DNA of 64,000 nucleotides from Sphingobacterium sp. CZ-UAM (GTDB lineage Bacteria > Bacteroidota > Bacteroidia > Sphingobacteriales > Sphingobacteriaceae), in NCBI RefSeq assembly GCF_002000245.1, contig NZ_MTCM01000003.1, forward strand, positions 1 through 64,000. The letters run 5' to 3'. Positions 9,548 to 18,268 of the stretch are shown here, piece by piece. The stretch's first letter is position 1. Each line of letters starts with the position of its first letter. The translations under genes and the position numbers were made by a program. The notes beneath the pieces are model-generated. The model had not been told where the DNA came from and did not search any database. It was given only the letters and a program-made list of their open reading frames with translations.

Positions 9548-9910
9548 ATGCAATTAAAAATAACAAAAAATCTGCGTCAGCTTATCGCATCATTCCAATT
9601 GGCTCTGATGTCGCTGATTATTATTTCGGGTGTTATTTTTATGCACAAAGAGGTAAAATCAAATGGGGAAATCGTGATGCACACGCACCCTTATGATTTT
9701 ACAAAGAAACAAAAACCGCAAGAGACCGATGATCAGATTGATTATCTGAATGTCATCTATCAGAACACCTATGTTCAGGCCACTTTCCTGGTTCTAGAAC
9801 TTCCTATACCAAGGGAGATTCAGTCAACGCACTATTATTCGATATGTCCGGAAATTGCGACCACCTCAATCAGATCCTATTACCTCCGCGGCCCCCCCTG
9901 CTTTGCATAA
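9548..9910 (+). CDS. small membrane protein with HTHPYDF motif
   Basis: A 120-residue protein I cannot name. Residues about 10-32 (LIASFQLALMSLIIISGVIFM) form an N-terminal membrane segment or uncleaved signal; then comes GEIVMHTHPYDFTKK at about 40-55, a His-rich motif that could bind metal, and a C-terminus ending YYLRGPPCFA. Short proteins with HxHPY and an RGPP end are, as I recall, found upstream of TonB-dependent receptors in Bacteroidota. The receptor gene 355 bases downstream fits that. Function in metal sensing or capture is only a guess. Confidence 0.65.
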   Translation: MQLKITKNLRQLIASFQLALMSLIIISGVIFMHKEVKSNGEIVMHTHPYDFTKKQKPQETDDQIDYLNVIYQNTYVQATFLVLELPIPREIQSTHYYSICPEIATTSIRSYYLRGPPCFA

Positions 9911-10265
9911 CAACGGTTTATCCGTTAAATCCAACATTAAAACTGTACACTATAGCTGGCAATGCCTCCGGCATCTGTTCGTCTATTTATTTTTCGCCAT
10001 TACAAAATAGCAACCAAGGTTTTGGTTTAATTGCCCATAGGCATAAACCCCTATCGTCCTATTTAATGATTAAAAAGTAAAAAAAGATGAGCTATGTGCA
10101 ACATGTTAGCGATTTTAAGGAAACGGATCAACTGTATACTTCTTAAATAACAAGAATGGTTCCCCTAGATCATGTGTCGTCTAATGCGAAAAAGCAAGGC
10201 GATAAGCCCTGTGCACAGGCGAACTGCTCTTCCTACGAAATTACAACATACTCAATTCTATAAAA
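9911..10265. other. 355-base spacer upstream of the TonB-dependent receptor
   Basis: Holds short inverted repeats (ATGCC/GGCAT near 9961-9973; AACCAA/TTGGTT near 10010-10026) and the 12-base perfect palindrome CCTGTGCACAGG at 10208-10219, 46 bases before the receptor start. No riboswitch recognised and no convincing gene. Confidence 0.5.
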
Positions 10266-12602
10266 ATGCTAAAGCAATACACGTTACTGGCGACCTTGTT
10301 GGCCGGAACATCCTCAATATATGCACAGTCAACACTGGAGGGATATTTATTCAATAAAAACCATGAAGCCATTGCTTCGGGCACATTGACGGTAAAGAAC
10401 AGCAAATCAGCCACGACATCAGATGCTGACGGGCACTTTAAATTCAATAATCTTACGACGGCAAAAGTAACACTAAATATATCCGCTGTGGGCTATCGTT
10501 CGCTCACAAAAACCATCGGACTGGACACCTTAAAATCACCGCTACAGATTCAGCTTGAAGAAGACAACCTCAATCTAGATGAGGTCGTAGTCTCAGCCAC
10601 ACGTTATGGTGTAAAACGTAAAGATGCTCCGGTAGTCGTCAATGTTATCGGCCCCAAGCTTTTTAATGCCACACAGTCCGTAGCAATGTCAGAGACACTG
10701 AATTACCAACCGGGTGTCCGCGTGGAAAACAATTGTCAAAACTGCGGTTTCTCACAGGTTAGGCTCAACGGCCTGGAAGGCCCATATTCACAGATACTCA
10801 TCAACAGCAGGGCTGTATTTTCCGCACTGAACAGTGTCTATGGACTGGATCAGATCCCGACGAGTATGATCGACCGGATTGAGGTCGTCCGCAGCGGCGG
10901 TTCGGCACTATTTGGCGCCAACGCCATTGCCGGAACCATCAATATCATTACCAAAGATCCCGTCGAAAGTGACTGGCAGGTAAAAACCACCAATTCGCTG
11001 ATTGGCGGCAAAAGCTGGGACAACACCGTCGACTTCAACACCTCCCTTGTCGCAGAAGATCTAAAAACCGGCGCAACATTTTATGGCATGCACCGCAACA
11101 GGGAGTCATACGACGCTAACGGCGATGGATTTTCGGAGATCACCAAACTCCGCAACACCACCTTTGGTACCAAAGTATTTTACAAACCGAGCGACCTGGA
11201 TAAAATTACGGTAGACTTTAGTACCGTCAATGAATTTCGTCGGGGTGGAGACCAACTGGACAAAGTACCACACCTAACGCAGATCACCGAGCAATTGCAA
11301 ACCAGTTCTATCGTCGGGGGTATTACCTACGACCACTATTCCGAAGACTTTAAACATAAGCTTTCTGCCTATGGATCCGTCCAGAAAACCGTTCGTGACA
11401 GCTATTATGGTGGACTTGCTGGCGGAACAACCAGAGCAGACAGTACGCTTGCTTCCAATTCGTATGGCAAGACCGATGACATTGCACTGGTTGTGGGAAG
11501 TCAATATACCTACAATTTCGAAAAAGATGTATTTACCGCAGGTGTTGAGTTTTCTTATAATGACACCCAAGATGAAATCCCAGGATATAAACGGACAATT
11601 GATCAGCAGAATAAAGGATTGGGCACCTACGCTCAATATGAATGGAAGCCCTTTGCAACTTTCAAAACCCTGATCGGTGCACGGTACGATTATACCTATG
11701 TCGATGGCAAATACAGCCTAGCCGGCATAAACCGCCGTTCGGATCAACGTTTCGGAACATTCAGCCCCCGGTTGACAATCCTCTATGATCTGACAAAAGA
11801 TCTACAGTTCAGAGGGGGCTACGCACGTGGCTTCCGAGCTCCACAGGCATTTAACGAAGATATGCACGTGACTTCTATCGGCGGCAACCAGGTGTTTGTC
11901 CTGATCGGTGAAAACCTGAAGACCGAATATTCCAACGCCTATACAGGATCGTTCAGCTACACTAAGAATTTTGGGGATGTGCAAACAAGCTTTTTGGTCG
12001 AAGGTTTCTACACCGACCTCAACAATCAGTTTGTCAATATCATGGCTTCACAGCAGGATGGGCTGATCATTCAGGAGATGCAAAATGGCGAAGGGGCTCG
12101 CGTATATGGCTCCAATGTCGAAATTAACGTTGCACCTTCATCCTGGTTATCCTTACAGGCCGGGGGAACAATTCAACGGTCACGTTATAAAAAAGACCAG
12201 CTGATCTACGAAGGTGAACAAGACACACATGACATCTGGACAAGGAAATATGTTCGTACGCCGAATGTTTACGGGTATATGAATACCAATCTGAAAGCGA
12301 CGAAGCGGTTCGCTGTCGACCTGACGGGAGTATACACAGGCAAAATGATTGTTCCCCATATACAGCAAGATATCATGACGCTCAAAAACGCGCGCGATTT
12401 TGTTGAATTGAATCTTCGCCTGGGCTATACACTACCTGTACACAAGGATTTTAGTATTGAATTTTTTGGCGGTGTACAGAATATGTTCAACGCTTTTCAA
12501 AAGGATTTTGACAAAGGGGCATTACGGGATTCGGACTACATCTATGGTCCAACCCGTCCACGAACATATACTTTTGGTCTTCGTATAGGCCATTTTCATT
12601 AG
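10266..12602 (+). CDS. TonB-dependent outer-membrane receptor
   Basis: A 778-residue outer-membrane gated channel of the siderophore/metal/cobalamin receptor type, not SusC. Signal peptide 1-20 (cleaved after IYAQ), carboxypeptidase-regulatory-like beta-sandwich at about 22-95, TonB box LDEVVVSATRYG near 103-115, plug domain with VRVENNCQNCGFSQVRLNGLEGPYSQILI and IEVVRSGGSALFGANAIAGTINIITK, then a beta-barrel ending in a typical aromatic-rich strand (TYTFGLRIGHFH). The CxxC in the plug and the neighbouring HTHPYDF and thioredoxin-like genes hint at a metal substrate, which the sequence cannot settle. Confidence 0.9.
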   Translation: MLKQYTLLATLLAGTSSIYAQSTLEGYLFNKNHEAIASGTLTVKNSKSATTSDADGHFKFNNLTTAKVTLNISAVGYRSLTKTIGLDTLKSPLQIQLEEDNLNLDEVVVSATRYGVKRKDAPVVVNVIGPKLFNATQSVAMSETLNYQPGVRVENNCQNCGFSQVRLNGLEGPYSQILINSRAVFSALNSVYGLDQIPTSMIDRIEVVRSGGSALFGANAIAGTINIITKDPVESDWQVKTTNSLIGGKSWDNTVDFNTSLVAEDLKTGATFYGMHRNRESYDANGDGFSEITKLRNTTFGTKVFYKPSDLDKITVDFSTVNEFRRGGDQLDKVPHLTQITEQLQTSSIVGGITYDHYSEDFKHKLSAYGSVQKTVRDSYYGGLAGGTTRADSTLASNSYGKTDDIALVVGSQYTYNFEKDVFTAGVEFSYNDTQDEIPGYKRTIDQQNKGLGTYAQYEWKPFATFKTLIGARYDYTYVDGKYSLAGINRRSDQRFGTFSPRLTILYDLTKDLQFRGGYARGFRAPQAFNEDMHVTSIGGNQVFVLIGENLKTEYSNAYTGSFSYTKNFGDVQTSFLVEGFYTDLNNQFVNIMASQQDGLIIQEMQNGEGARVYGSNVEINVAPSSWLSLQAGGTIQRSRYKKDQLIYEGEQDTHDIWTRKYVRTPNVYGYMNTNLKATKRFAVDLTGVYTGKMIVPHIQQDIMTLKNARDFVELNLRLGYTLPVHKDFSIEFFGGVQNMFNAFQKDFDKGALRDSDYIYGPTRPRTYTFGLRIGHFH

Positions 12603-12646
12603 AACAGCGGTATTGGGATAAATGTTCCATAAACAAAAGGAGAACA

Positions 12647-13114
12647 ATGAAATATTTTAGGAAAATAAGCCTGCTGCTGGTCAGCTTACTTTATCCGCTC
12701 TTCCATTTTGGACAAGAGCGGATAAATTGGGTCAGCTTTGAACAGCTCGACTCCCTGTTGGCAGGAGCACCGCGCGAGACCCTCATTTTTATCCATACCG
12801 ACTGGTGCAGCTATTGCCGAAAAATGGAAGGGGAAATATTTACAAAACAGGATCTTGCTACAACCATCAATAAACGTTACTATGCAGTCAAACTGGATGC
12901 AGAGTCTGTGCAGCAAATCAGCTTTGATCAAAGCCTTTGGAAAGCAAAATCCAGCAGGAAAAGAACCGGACAGTATCATCCGCTGGCCTTACAGCTATTG
13001 CAAGGTAAACAAATGGTTTTCCCAAGTATACTGCGGTTTGACAGCGGATTTCGATTAAAAAATATACAACAAAAATACCTGAACTCAAAAGAGTTAAATG
13101 ATTTTTTAGAATAA
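12647..13114 (+). CDS. secreted thioredoxin-like protein
   Basis: The 155-residue product has a signal peptide (about 1-22) and a thioredoxin fold with the active-site motif WCSYC (Cys54, Cys57) and a probable cis-Pro at VFPSI. It resembles the short DUF255/thioredoxin_7 group that acts in the periplasm. It starts 44 bases after the TonB receptor and is likely cotranscribed, perhaps keeping cysteines of the receptor or its cargo reduced. Confidence 0.85.
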   Translation: MKYFRKISLLLVSLLYPLFHFGQERINWVSFEQLDSLLAGAPRETLIFIHTDWCSYCRKMEGEIFTKQDLATTINKRYYAVKLDAESVQQISFDQSLWKAKSSRKRTGQYHPLALQLLQGKQMVFPSILRFDSGFRLKNIQQKYLNSKELNDFLE

Positions 13115-13189
13115 TTTAACATATTTGTGTAGCGAAACCGAGCGTTACTGCGTTTTGAGTTTTATAATTAATACACACTTTAAGAAATT

Positions 13190-13879
13190 ATGAAAAATAT
13201 CACGAAATTTTTAATGGCATTTTTGTGCCTGGGAATGATCTTCACGTCTTGTAACAAAGATAATTTTGACTGGGATGCATACTACAGACAACAAGAAGAA
13301 GCTATCAAAAGAGAAAAAGCGAGACAAGATTCCTTATATAAAATTCAAGCTCCTTTGCTATTAGAATATGCAAAACAAAACTTCAAGGACGATGCCGGAC
13401 AACCTAATTACGTTGTAGATGACTCCACCAAGATTATTTATCAAATTTTAAACCCAGGAGATAAAACATCTTACACTTATAAAGCTCAGGCTGGAAACGG
13501 AGCCTATGTAATAACCTCCCCATCAGTAACTATCAACTTCAAAGGACAATTATTAAACGGAACTGTATTCGATCAAAGCAAAGAAAGCACTCCTACTAAT
13601 TACAGTAATTTAGGACCTGCAATTACCAAATATGGAGGTTCATGGTATTATGCTTTTATCCCAAAAGTAATTAGTCAAGATGGTCGTGAATTAAAATTCA
13701 ACGGTTTAACGACAACAGGACTAGTGAAAGGATCCAAGATCCGCTTTGTAGCACCTTCTTATTTAGGCTTTGATCAGAAAGAATATAAAGACGGAAGTGA
13801 AAAAGTGACTGTTTCTAAAGATACGCCTGTTGCGTATACAATAGAAGTTACTACCATTGGAGCTGCAACTTCCAATTAA
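13190..13879 (+). CDS. FKBP-type peptidyl-prolyl isomerase-like lipoprotein
   Basis: The 229-residue product has a lipobox (IFTSC, Cys21), a charged coiled stretch at 30-55, and a C-terminal FKBP-like domain with VTINFKGQLLNGTVFDQS and a GLVKGSKIRFVAPSYLGF segment. It would sit in the periplasm as a membrane-anchored chaperone or isomerase. The loop before the C-terminal strand is longer and looser than in classical FKBPs, so activity is uncertain. A paralogue follows at 14142. Confidence 0.85.
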   Translation: MKNITKFLMAFLCLGMIFTSCNKDNFDWDAYYRQQEEAIKREKARQDSLYKIQAPLLLEYAKQNFKDDAGQPNYVVDDSTKIIYQILNPGDKTSYTYKAQAGNGAYVITSPSVTINFKGQLLNGTVFDQSKESTPTNYSNLGPAITKYGGSWYYAFIPKVISQDGRELKFNGLTTTGLVKGSKIRFVAPSYLGFDQKEYKDGSEKVTVSKDTPVAYTIEVTTIGAATSN

Positions 13880-13899
13880 TAGAATAACAAAGCTAATTG

Positions 13900-13932
13900 A
13901 AAACCATTTTCATACTGAGAATGGTTTTTTTT
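13900..13932 (+). terminator. intrinsic terminator after the first FKBP-like gene
   Basis: AAAACCATTTTC pairs with GAGAATGGTTTT (one G-U) around ATACT and runs into T8. Confidence 0.85.
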
Positions 13933-14083
13933 TGATTGCTTCGATAATATCGTATAGATAGATTTTTTGCCAAATTTATCTGATAGTACTGCAGAACGAT
14001 TGTAATACAATTTTACAGATTATTTCAATCTGCTTACAAATATTAATTATTGCAGCAACAATAGACGACAACAAAAAATAATA

Positions 14084-14091
14084 TACATTTG
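14084..14091 (+). promoter_or_regulatory. -7 promoter motif for the second FKBP-like gene
   Basis: TACATTTG is an exact TAnnTTTG match, 50 bases before the ATG at 14142. No -33 TTG at the usual distance. Confidence 0.4.
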
Positions 14092-14141
14092 CTAAGGGTC
14101 ATTTTTAAAATAAAAATGTTTTTTTACACATCAATAATACT

Positions 14142-14741
14142 ATGAAAAAATTATTATCGCCATTATTCTTAGGAATTGCAACTATTGCTCTTCTGGCTGT
14201 TAGCTGTAGCAAAAGCGAAGATGCTCCTGTGTATGACGCAGAGGCGCAATTTAAGACGGATTCCACCCTGCTTAAAAATTATGTCGACAGCAAATATCCT
14301 AATGCACAGTATGATTCTGAAAAGGGAATTTGGTATGAAATTTTAGCTGAAGGCGAAGGAAATTACCAATATAGAATCGTGGATACCTTAAACGCTAAGC
14401 TCTTTAAAGTTCAGCCTACTGTTAAGTATACCGGCAGACTCTTAAACGGCAGTATTTTCGACCAAACCGAGGCAGATAAAACAGCGAATTTTGAGATCCT
14501 CACCAATACCGGTTATTATTATCCTTTCGACAGCTCGATCATTCCCGCTTGGACATTTGCTTTTGCACCAAAGAAAATCGGCGATGTAAAACTGGGCGGA
14601 TTAACAGAGAAAGGTCTTCAAAAGGGTTCCAAGATTCATATCATGGTTCCCTCCAAATGGGGTTATGCAAATCGTGCAATGGGAAAAATTCCGGCTAATT
14701 CTCCCTTGGATTTTGTTATAGAAGTCGTGGACATCAAATAG
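14142..14741 (+). CDS. FKBP-type peptidyl-prolyl isomerase-like lipoprotein (second copy)
   Basis: The 199-residue product has a lipobox (LLAVSC, Cys22) and an FKBP-like domain with VKYTGRLLNGSIFDQTEADK and GLTEKGLQKGSKIHIMVPSKWGYANRAMGKIPANSPLDFVIEVVDIK. The C-terminal half is closer to classical FKBP than that of the upstream paralogue. The two are separated by a terminator and a promoter motif, so they are tandem but separately transcribed. Confidence 0.87.
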   Translation: MKKLLSPLFLGIATIALLAVSCSKSEDAPVYDAEAQFKTDSTLLKNYVDSKYPNAQYDSEKGIWYEILAEGEGNYQYRIVDTLNAKLFKVQPTVKYTGRLLNGSIFDQTEADKTANFEILTNTGYYYPFDSSIIPAWTFAFAPKKIGDVKLGGLTEKGLQKGSKIHIMVPSKWGYANRAMGKIPANSPLDFVIEVVDIK

Positions 14742-14780
14742 CTTTCGTAGCATAAAACTCGATAGTATTTATCAAATATA

Positions 14781-14817
14781 AAAACGCCCAAAGCAAGCAC
14801 TTGCTTTGGGCGTTTTT
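14781..14817 (+). terminator. strong intrinsic terminator after the second FKBP-like gene
   Basis: AAAACGCCCAAAGCAAG pairs perfectly (17 bp) with CTTGCTTTGGGCGTTTT around CA, followed by T. Confidence 0.92.
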
Positions 14818-14970
14818 ATATTTCCTTACACTAATCAACGATAGATGTTCTCAAATAGCTCGGCATCCCATCTCTTTAGCGATCGGAAAACGGTCGAAAG
14901 CAACAGCGTTTTTAACCAACGATAAACGTAACAATACTGCTAAGAGGGAGACAAATAGCTTAAAAAAACA

Positions 14971-14999
14971 AAAGCTCGAAGTGGGGAACTCCGAGCTTT
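14971..14999 (-). terminator. hairpin with U tract on the minus strand, no gene attached
   Basis: AAAGCTCG pairs with CGAGCTTT, with an inner AGT/ACT. On the minus strand it is followed by TGTTTTTTT, a good terminator. No minus-strand gene lies upstream of it in this spacer. Confidence 0.5.
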
Positions 15000-15340
15000 A
15001 CCTAACCAATTATTAACCTAAATTATGAAAAGTTCTTTATATATTATTTTGTATATATCTTTCTGTTTTGATATATCAAAGGTAAGACACATTCCCTTTT
15101 ATGTCAAGAAATTTAACAGCATTTAACGTTGTTAAAATTATGTTAAAACATTTTAGCACTTTGCAATAAACATTAAACCTCTTTTTTTAATGCAATATTT
15201 TTAATCATTATGCAAGCGAATTGAAAGATCAGCATCGTCCTTGCTAATTAGGTGCAGATGGACAGAACAAAGCCGCTATGATACGTCAACTCATCAAAAA
15301 AACAGTGTGTAATAAAAGAAACACTTTCAATAAAAAGGAA

Positions 15341-15348
15341 TAAATTTG
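15341..15348 (+). promoter_or_regulatory. -7 promoter motif for nadE
   Basis: TAAATTTG matches TAnnTTTG exactly, 67 bases before the nadE ATG. No -33 TTG at the usual distance. Confidence 0.4.
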
Positions 15349-15415
15349 TAGGTAGAGACAGCATCGTATTGGAATATATTAATTGCGGATCTAAAAAAAA
15401 GAAAAATAAAAACGG

Positions 15416-17059
15416 ATGAAAATAGCTTTAGCACAACTGAATTACCATATCGGTAATTTTGAAGCAAATACAACAGCAATAATTCAGGCAATCAAGCAGG
15501 CCAAAGACGCATCTGCAGATCTCATCATCTTTTCGGAACTTGCTATTGGTGGCTATCCTGCGAAAGACTTATTACGGAATAAAGTATTTAAACAACAGTG
15601 TGATGAAGCTATCCATGCTATTGCAAGCCACTGCCAAGAAATCGCCTGTATCATTGGTGCCCCCGTTCGGAACAGCGATCCCGAAGGGAAAGAGCTTTAC
15701 AATACTGCTGTATTTATTGAACAGGGTGCTGTTCGAAACATTGTAAAAAAAGGCTTGCTACCTGATTACGACGTTTTTGATGAATATCGCTACTTTGAAC
15801 CCAATAAGCGATTCAACTGTATCATGTTGAAGGGGGTAAAAATTGCTCTGACAGTTTGTGAAGATCTATGGGACGATGATGAGGGAGGCAATTCTTATGT
15901 GGGTGACCCTATGGCCGAACTCAGAAAAGAAAATCCCGATCTATTGATCAATATTGCTGCTTCTCCATTTTCCTATACGCATTTTGATGAACGTGTCAAG
16001 GTACTCGCCCGGCAGGTCAAAAAATCAAATCGTCCATTGATCTACGTCAACCAAGTGGGGGCACATATGGATATTATCTTTGATGGCCGATCATTAGCAC
16101 TTAACAACGATGGAACAAAGATTGCCGAATTAAAACGATTTGAAGATGATCTGCAATATGTTACCTATCATCAGCAAAATATCACCTCCACCACAGCGTC
16201 AGTCAAAGAGCCCGTCACTGAAATTGCGCTCATCCACGATGCATTAATCCTGGGACTACGGGATTATTTCCAAAAATCAGGATTCAAAAAAGCGGTACTC
16301 GGTTTATCTGGCGGATTGGATTCGGCCTTAGTCGCAGCCTTAGCCTGTGAGGCGTTGGGTGCCGACAATGTGCTGTCCATTTTGATGCCTTCCGTGTACT
16401 CTTCAGACCATTCCATCAAAGACGCTATGGATCTGGTCAGCAATACAGGTTGCAAACATCATATTGTCCCTATAAAGGATATCGCTTCCGCCTACGAAAA
16501 TACGCTTGCCCCGATTTTTGAAGGCCTGCAGGCTGATACCACCGAAGAAAACATACAGGCGCGTGCACGCGCCGTTATCCTGATGGCGATATCGAACAAG
16601 TTTGGCCATATACTATTAAACACTTCCAATAAGAGTGAAGCCGCAGTCGGCTATGGCACCTTATACGGCGACATGGCCGGATCCATTTCCGTTATTGGCG
16701 ATGTCTACAAATCTAAAGCGTACGATCTGGCACGTTACATTAATCGCGAGCGTGAAATTATCCCCATCAATACCATTGAAAAAGCTCCTTCCGCGGAATT
16801 ACGCCCCGATCAGAAAGACTCGGATTCCCTGCCAGCGTACGATCTGCTCGACAAGGTCCTATTCGAATTGATTGAAAACGAAAAGAGCGGTTCCGAAGTT
16901 GTAGCAATGGGATTCGAAAAAGCGTTAGTAGAAAGAGTAAATAAATTGGTCAATAATGCTGAATTTAAACGCTTTCAAGCACCACCAATCCTTCGGATTA
17001 GCGCCAAAGCTTTTGGCGTTGGAAGACAGATTCCATTGGTGGCAAAATATTCCTATTAA
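15416..17059 (+). CDS. nadE: glutamine-dependent NAD+ synthetase
   Basis: Last step of NAD+ synthesis: amidates nicotinate adenine dinucleotide with ammonia from glutamine. The 547-residue protein joins an N-terminal nitrilase-type glutaminase (catalytic triad Glu41, about Lys112, Cys148 in TVCEDLW) to a C-terminal synthetase with the PP-loop SGGLDS at 298-303 and NKSEAAVGYGTLYGD. The two-domain form is complete. No other NAD gene is nearby. Confidence 0.96.
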   Translation: MKIALAQLNYHIGNFEANTTAIIQAIKQAKDASADLIIFSELAIGGYPAKDLLRNKVFKQQCDEAIHAIASHCQEIACIIGAPVRNSDPEGKELYNTAVFIEQGAVRNIVKKGLLPDYDVFDEYRYFEPNKRFNCIMLKGVKIALTVCEDLWDDDEGGNSYVGDPMAELRKENPDLLINIAASPFSYTHFDERVKVLARQVKKSNRPLIYVNQVGAHMDIIFDGRSLALNNDGTKIAELKRFEDDLQYVTYHQQNITSTTASVKEPVTEIALIHDALILGLRDYFQKSGFKKAVLGLSGGLDSALVAALACEALGADNVLSILMPSVYSSDHSIKDAMDLVSNTGCKHHIVPIKDIASAYENTLAPIFEGLQADTTEENIQARARAVILMAISNKFGHILLNTSNKSEAAVGYGTLYGDMAGSISVIGDVYKSKAYDLARYINREREIIPINTIEKAPSAELRPDQKDSDSLPAYDLLDKVLFELIENEKSGSEVVAMGFEKALVERVNKLVNNAEFKRFQAPPILRISAKAFGVGRQIPLVAKYSY

Positions 17060-17241
17060 TTTTACATTTAAGATTAAACCATATGTACAGTTTTTTGTCT
17101 AACATTAAAAATTAAATCCAGTACATACAGCTCAAATAACGAATTGCCCTAGGGCATCAGTTAATCTGAAGACTGTACAAGCGGATAATTAAGAAATTAA
17201 AACAAGTAAATTAAATTAAGTTCCATATAGGCCATGAAACC

Positions 17242-17285
17242 ATCATGAGTATACTGCTTAAACGCAGAAAATCCGTACTCATGAT
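17242..17285. promoter_or_regulatory. long inverted repeat upstream of the DUF4136 gene
   Basis: ATCATGAGTA and TACTCATGAT form a perfect 10-bp stem enclosing a second small stem CTGC/GCAG. It ends 33 bases before the ATG at 17319 and is not followed by a T run, so it looks more like an operator or an mRNA leader structure than a terminator. Confidence 0.5.
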
Positions 17286-17318
17286 AGATTCATCACAGTT
17301 AATAAACAAATTACTACG

Positions 17319-17891
17319 ATGAAAAAGATACTATTATTTTTGGTGCTCTGCATCGCGCTTGCATCATGTTCGTCTTATCAATATAATACCACCCGGGTAG
17401 AAAAGATGGATTTCACTCCTTTTAAAACATATGCCTGGCTACCTCCGGTAGACTCACTTTCGAAATCTTATTTTGACAATGACATTGCCAAAACTAATAT
17501 TTTGGATGCTGCAAATACGGCTTTAGAGGCAAAGGGACTCCAATATTCAAAAGATAACCCAGATTTGTTATTCCGTTATATTACCATCGTCAACAACAAA
17601 AGCCGTTTGGTCTATGGAGGCGGCGGATATTATGGATGGGGTGGTCCTTGGGGCTGGTACCGACCTTGGTTTTCACCTTATTTTTATGGTGGTGGATATT
17701 ACCCCGTGGCAAAAGAACGCTACCGCTACGGTCACCTAATCATCGAAGCGATCGATCGCAAAACCAATTCGGTCATCTGGCAGGCACGTGGTTCAGGTGA
17801 TGTGGATAATCCTGAAAAGGCGATCAACAACATCAGTAAAGTAGCGAAAGGTGTGATAGAGTTGTTCCCCATAAAAACAATAAAAAAATAA
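17319..17891 (+). CDS. DUF4136 lipoprotein
   Basis: The 190-residue product has a lipobox (ALASC, Cys17) and the DUF4136 pattern: FKTYAW near 33-38, a middle PDLLFRY strand, and VIWQARGSGDVDNPEKAINNISKVAKGVIELFP at the end. It carries a Gly/Tyr/Trp-rich insert (about 99-130, YGGGGYYGWGG and repeats) common in this family. Function of DUF4136 is unknown; it is a membrane-anchored periplasmic or outer-membrane protein. Confidence 0.88.
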   Translation: MKKILLFLVLCIALASCSSYQYNTTRVEKMDFTPFKTYAWLPPVDSLSKSYFDNDIAKTNILDAANTALEAKGLQYSKDNPDLLFRYITIVNNKSRLVYGGGGYYGWGGPWGWYRPWFSPYFYGGGYYPVAKERYRYGHLIIEAIDRKTNSVIWQARGSGDVDNPEKAINNISKVAKGVIELFPIKTIKK

Positions 17892-18268
17892 AGCTGGTCC
17901 GGGCAAAGCCCTCCCGCTATACGACACAGTAGATTGCTTTACCGCTCATGACGGAAAGCAATTGTACACAAAAGCCTGATTTCATCGTAAATCGGGCTTT
18001 TGTGTTGTATACGTTGTCGCAATGTCCAAAGTTTCAATTAAAAACGAGAATTTTATACAATCTTCTGATCTAATTCGAATCACATGCTAACCACTGGTTC
18101 CCAGTCTCACCACAACCCTATCGTTACCGTTTTATTCCTATTGAGCTTCCATTTTCAATATAATATTCTCCCCCGGCGACACTTAGTCCAAATGGATTAA
18201 GACGATCCTGCCATTGCATATCAAAAGGATTTTAGCTAAGTTTAGCTGGAATTAATACTGAGCAGCTG
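17892..18268. other. 377-base spacer before the exonuclease gene
   Basis: Holds the terminator at 17966-18005. The remainder (18010-18268) has no visible gene; a weak -7-like TAAGTTTA lies about 30 bases before the TTG start at 18269. Confidence 0.5.
17966..18005 (+). terminator. intrinsic terminator after the DUF4136 gene
   Basis: ACACAAAAGCCTGATTT pairs with AAATCGGGCTTTTGTGT (one T-G) around CATCGT. Confidence 0.85.

Larger units (their letters stand above)
14818..15415. other. 600-base spacer before nadE
   Basis: Holds the orphan hairpin at 14971-14999 and, at 15001-15126, a leader-like sequence ending in ATG at 15024 that opens a 33-codon reading frame (MKSSLYIILYISFCF...), A/T rich and unlike a real gene. 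The rest is A/T-rich without visible function apart from the nadE -7 motif. Confidence 0.5.

Noticed and set aside
9844..10080. 78-codon plus-strand frame overlapping the HTHPYDF gene end
   Set aside because: No family features and it overlaps the better-supported gene in another frame.
10081..10146. Short frame (MSYVQHVSDFKETDQLYTS) after AAAAAG, a possible leader peptide of the TonB receptor gene
   Set aside because: Too short to separate from chance, with no attenuator structure after it.
14801..15016. 71-codon plus-strand frame after the second FKBP-like gene
   Set aside because: Begins inside a terminator, crosses a second hairpin, has no recognisable domain or gene-like composition.
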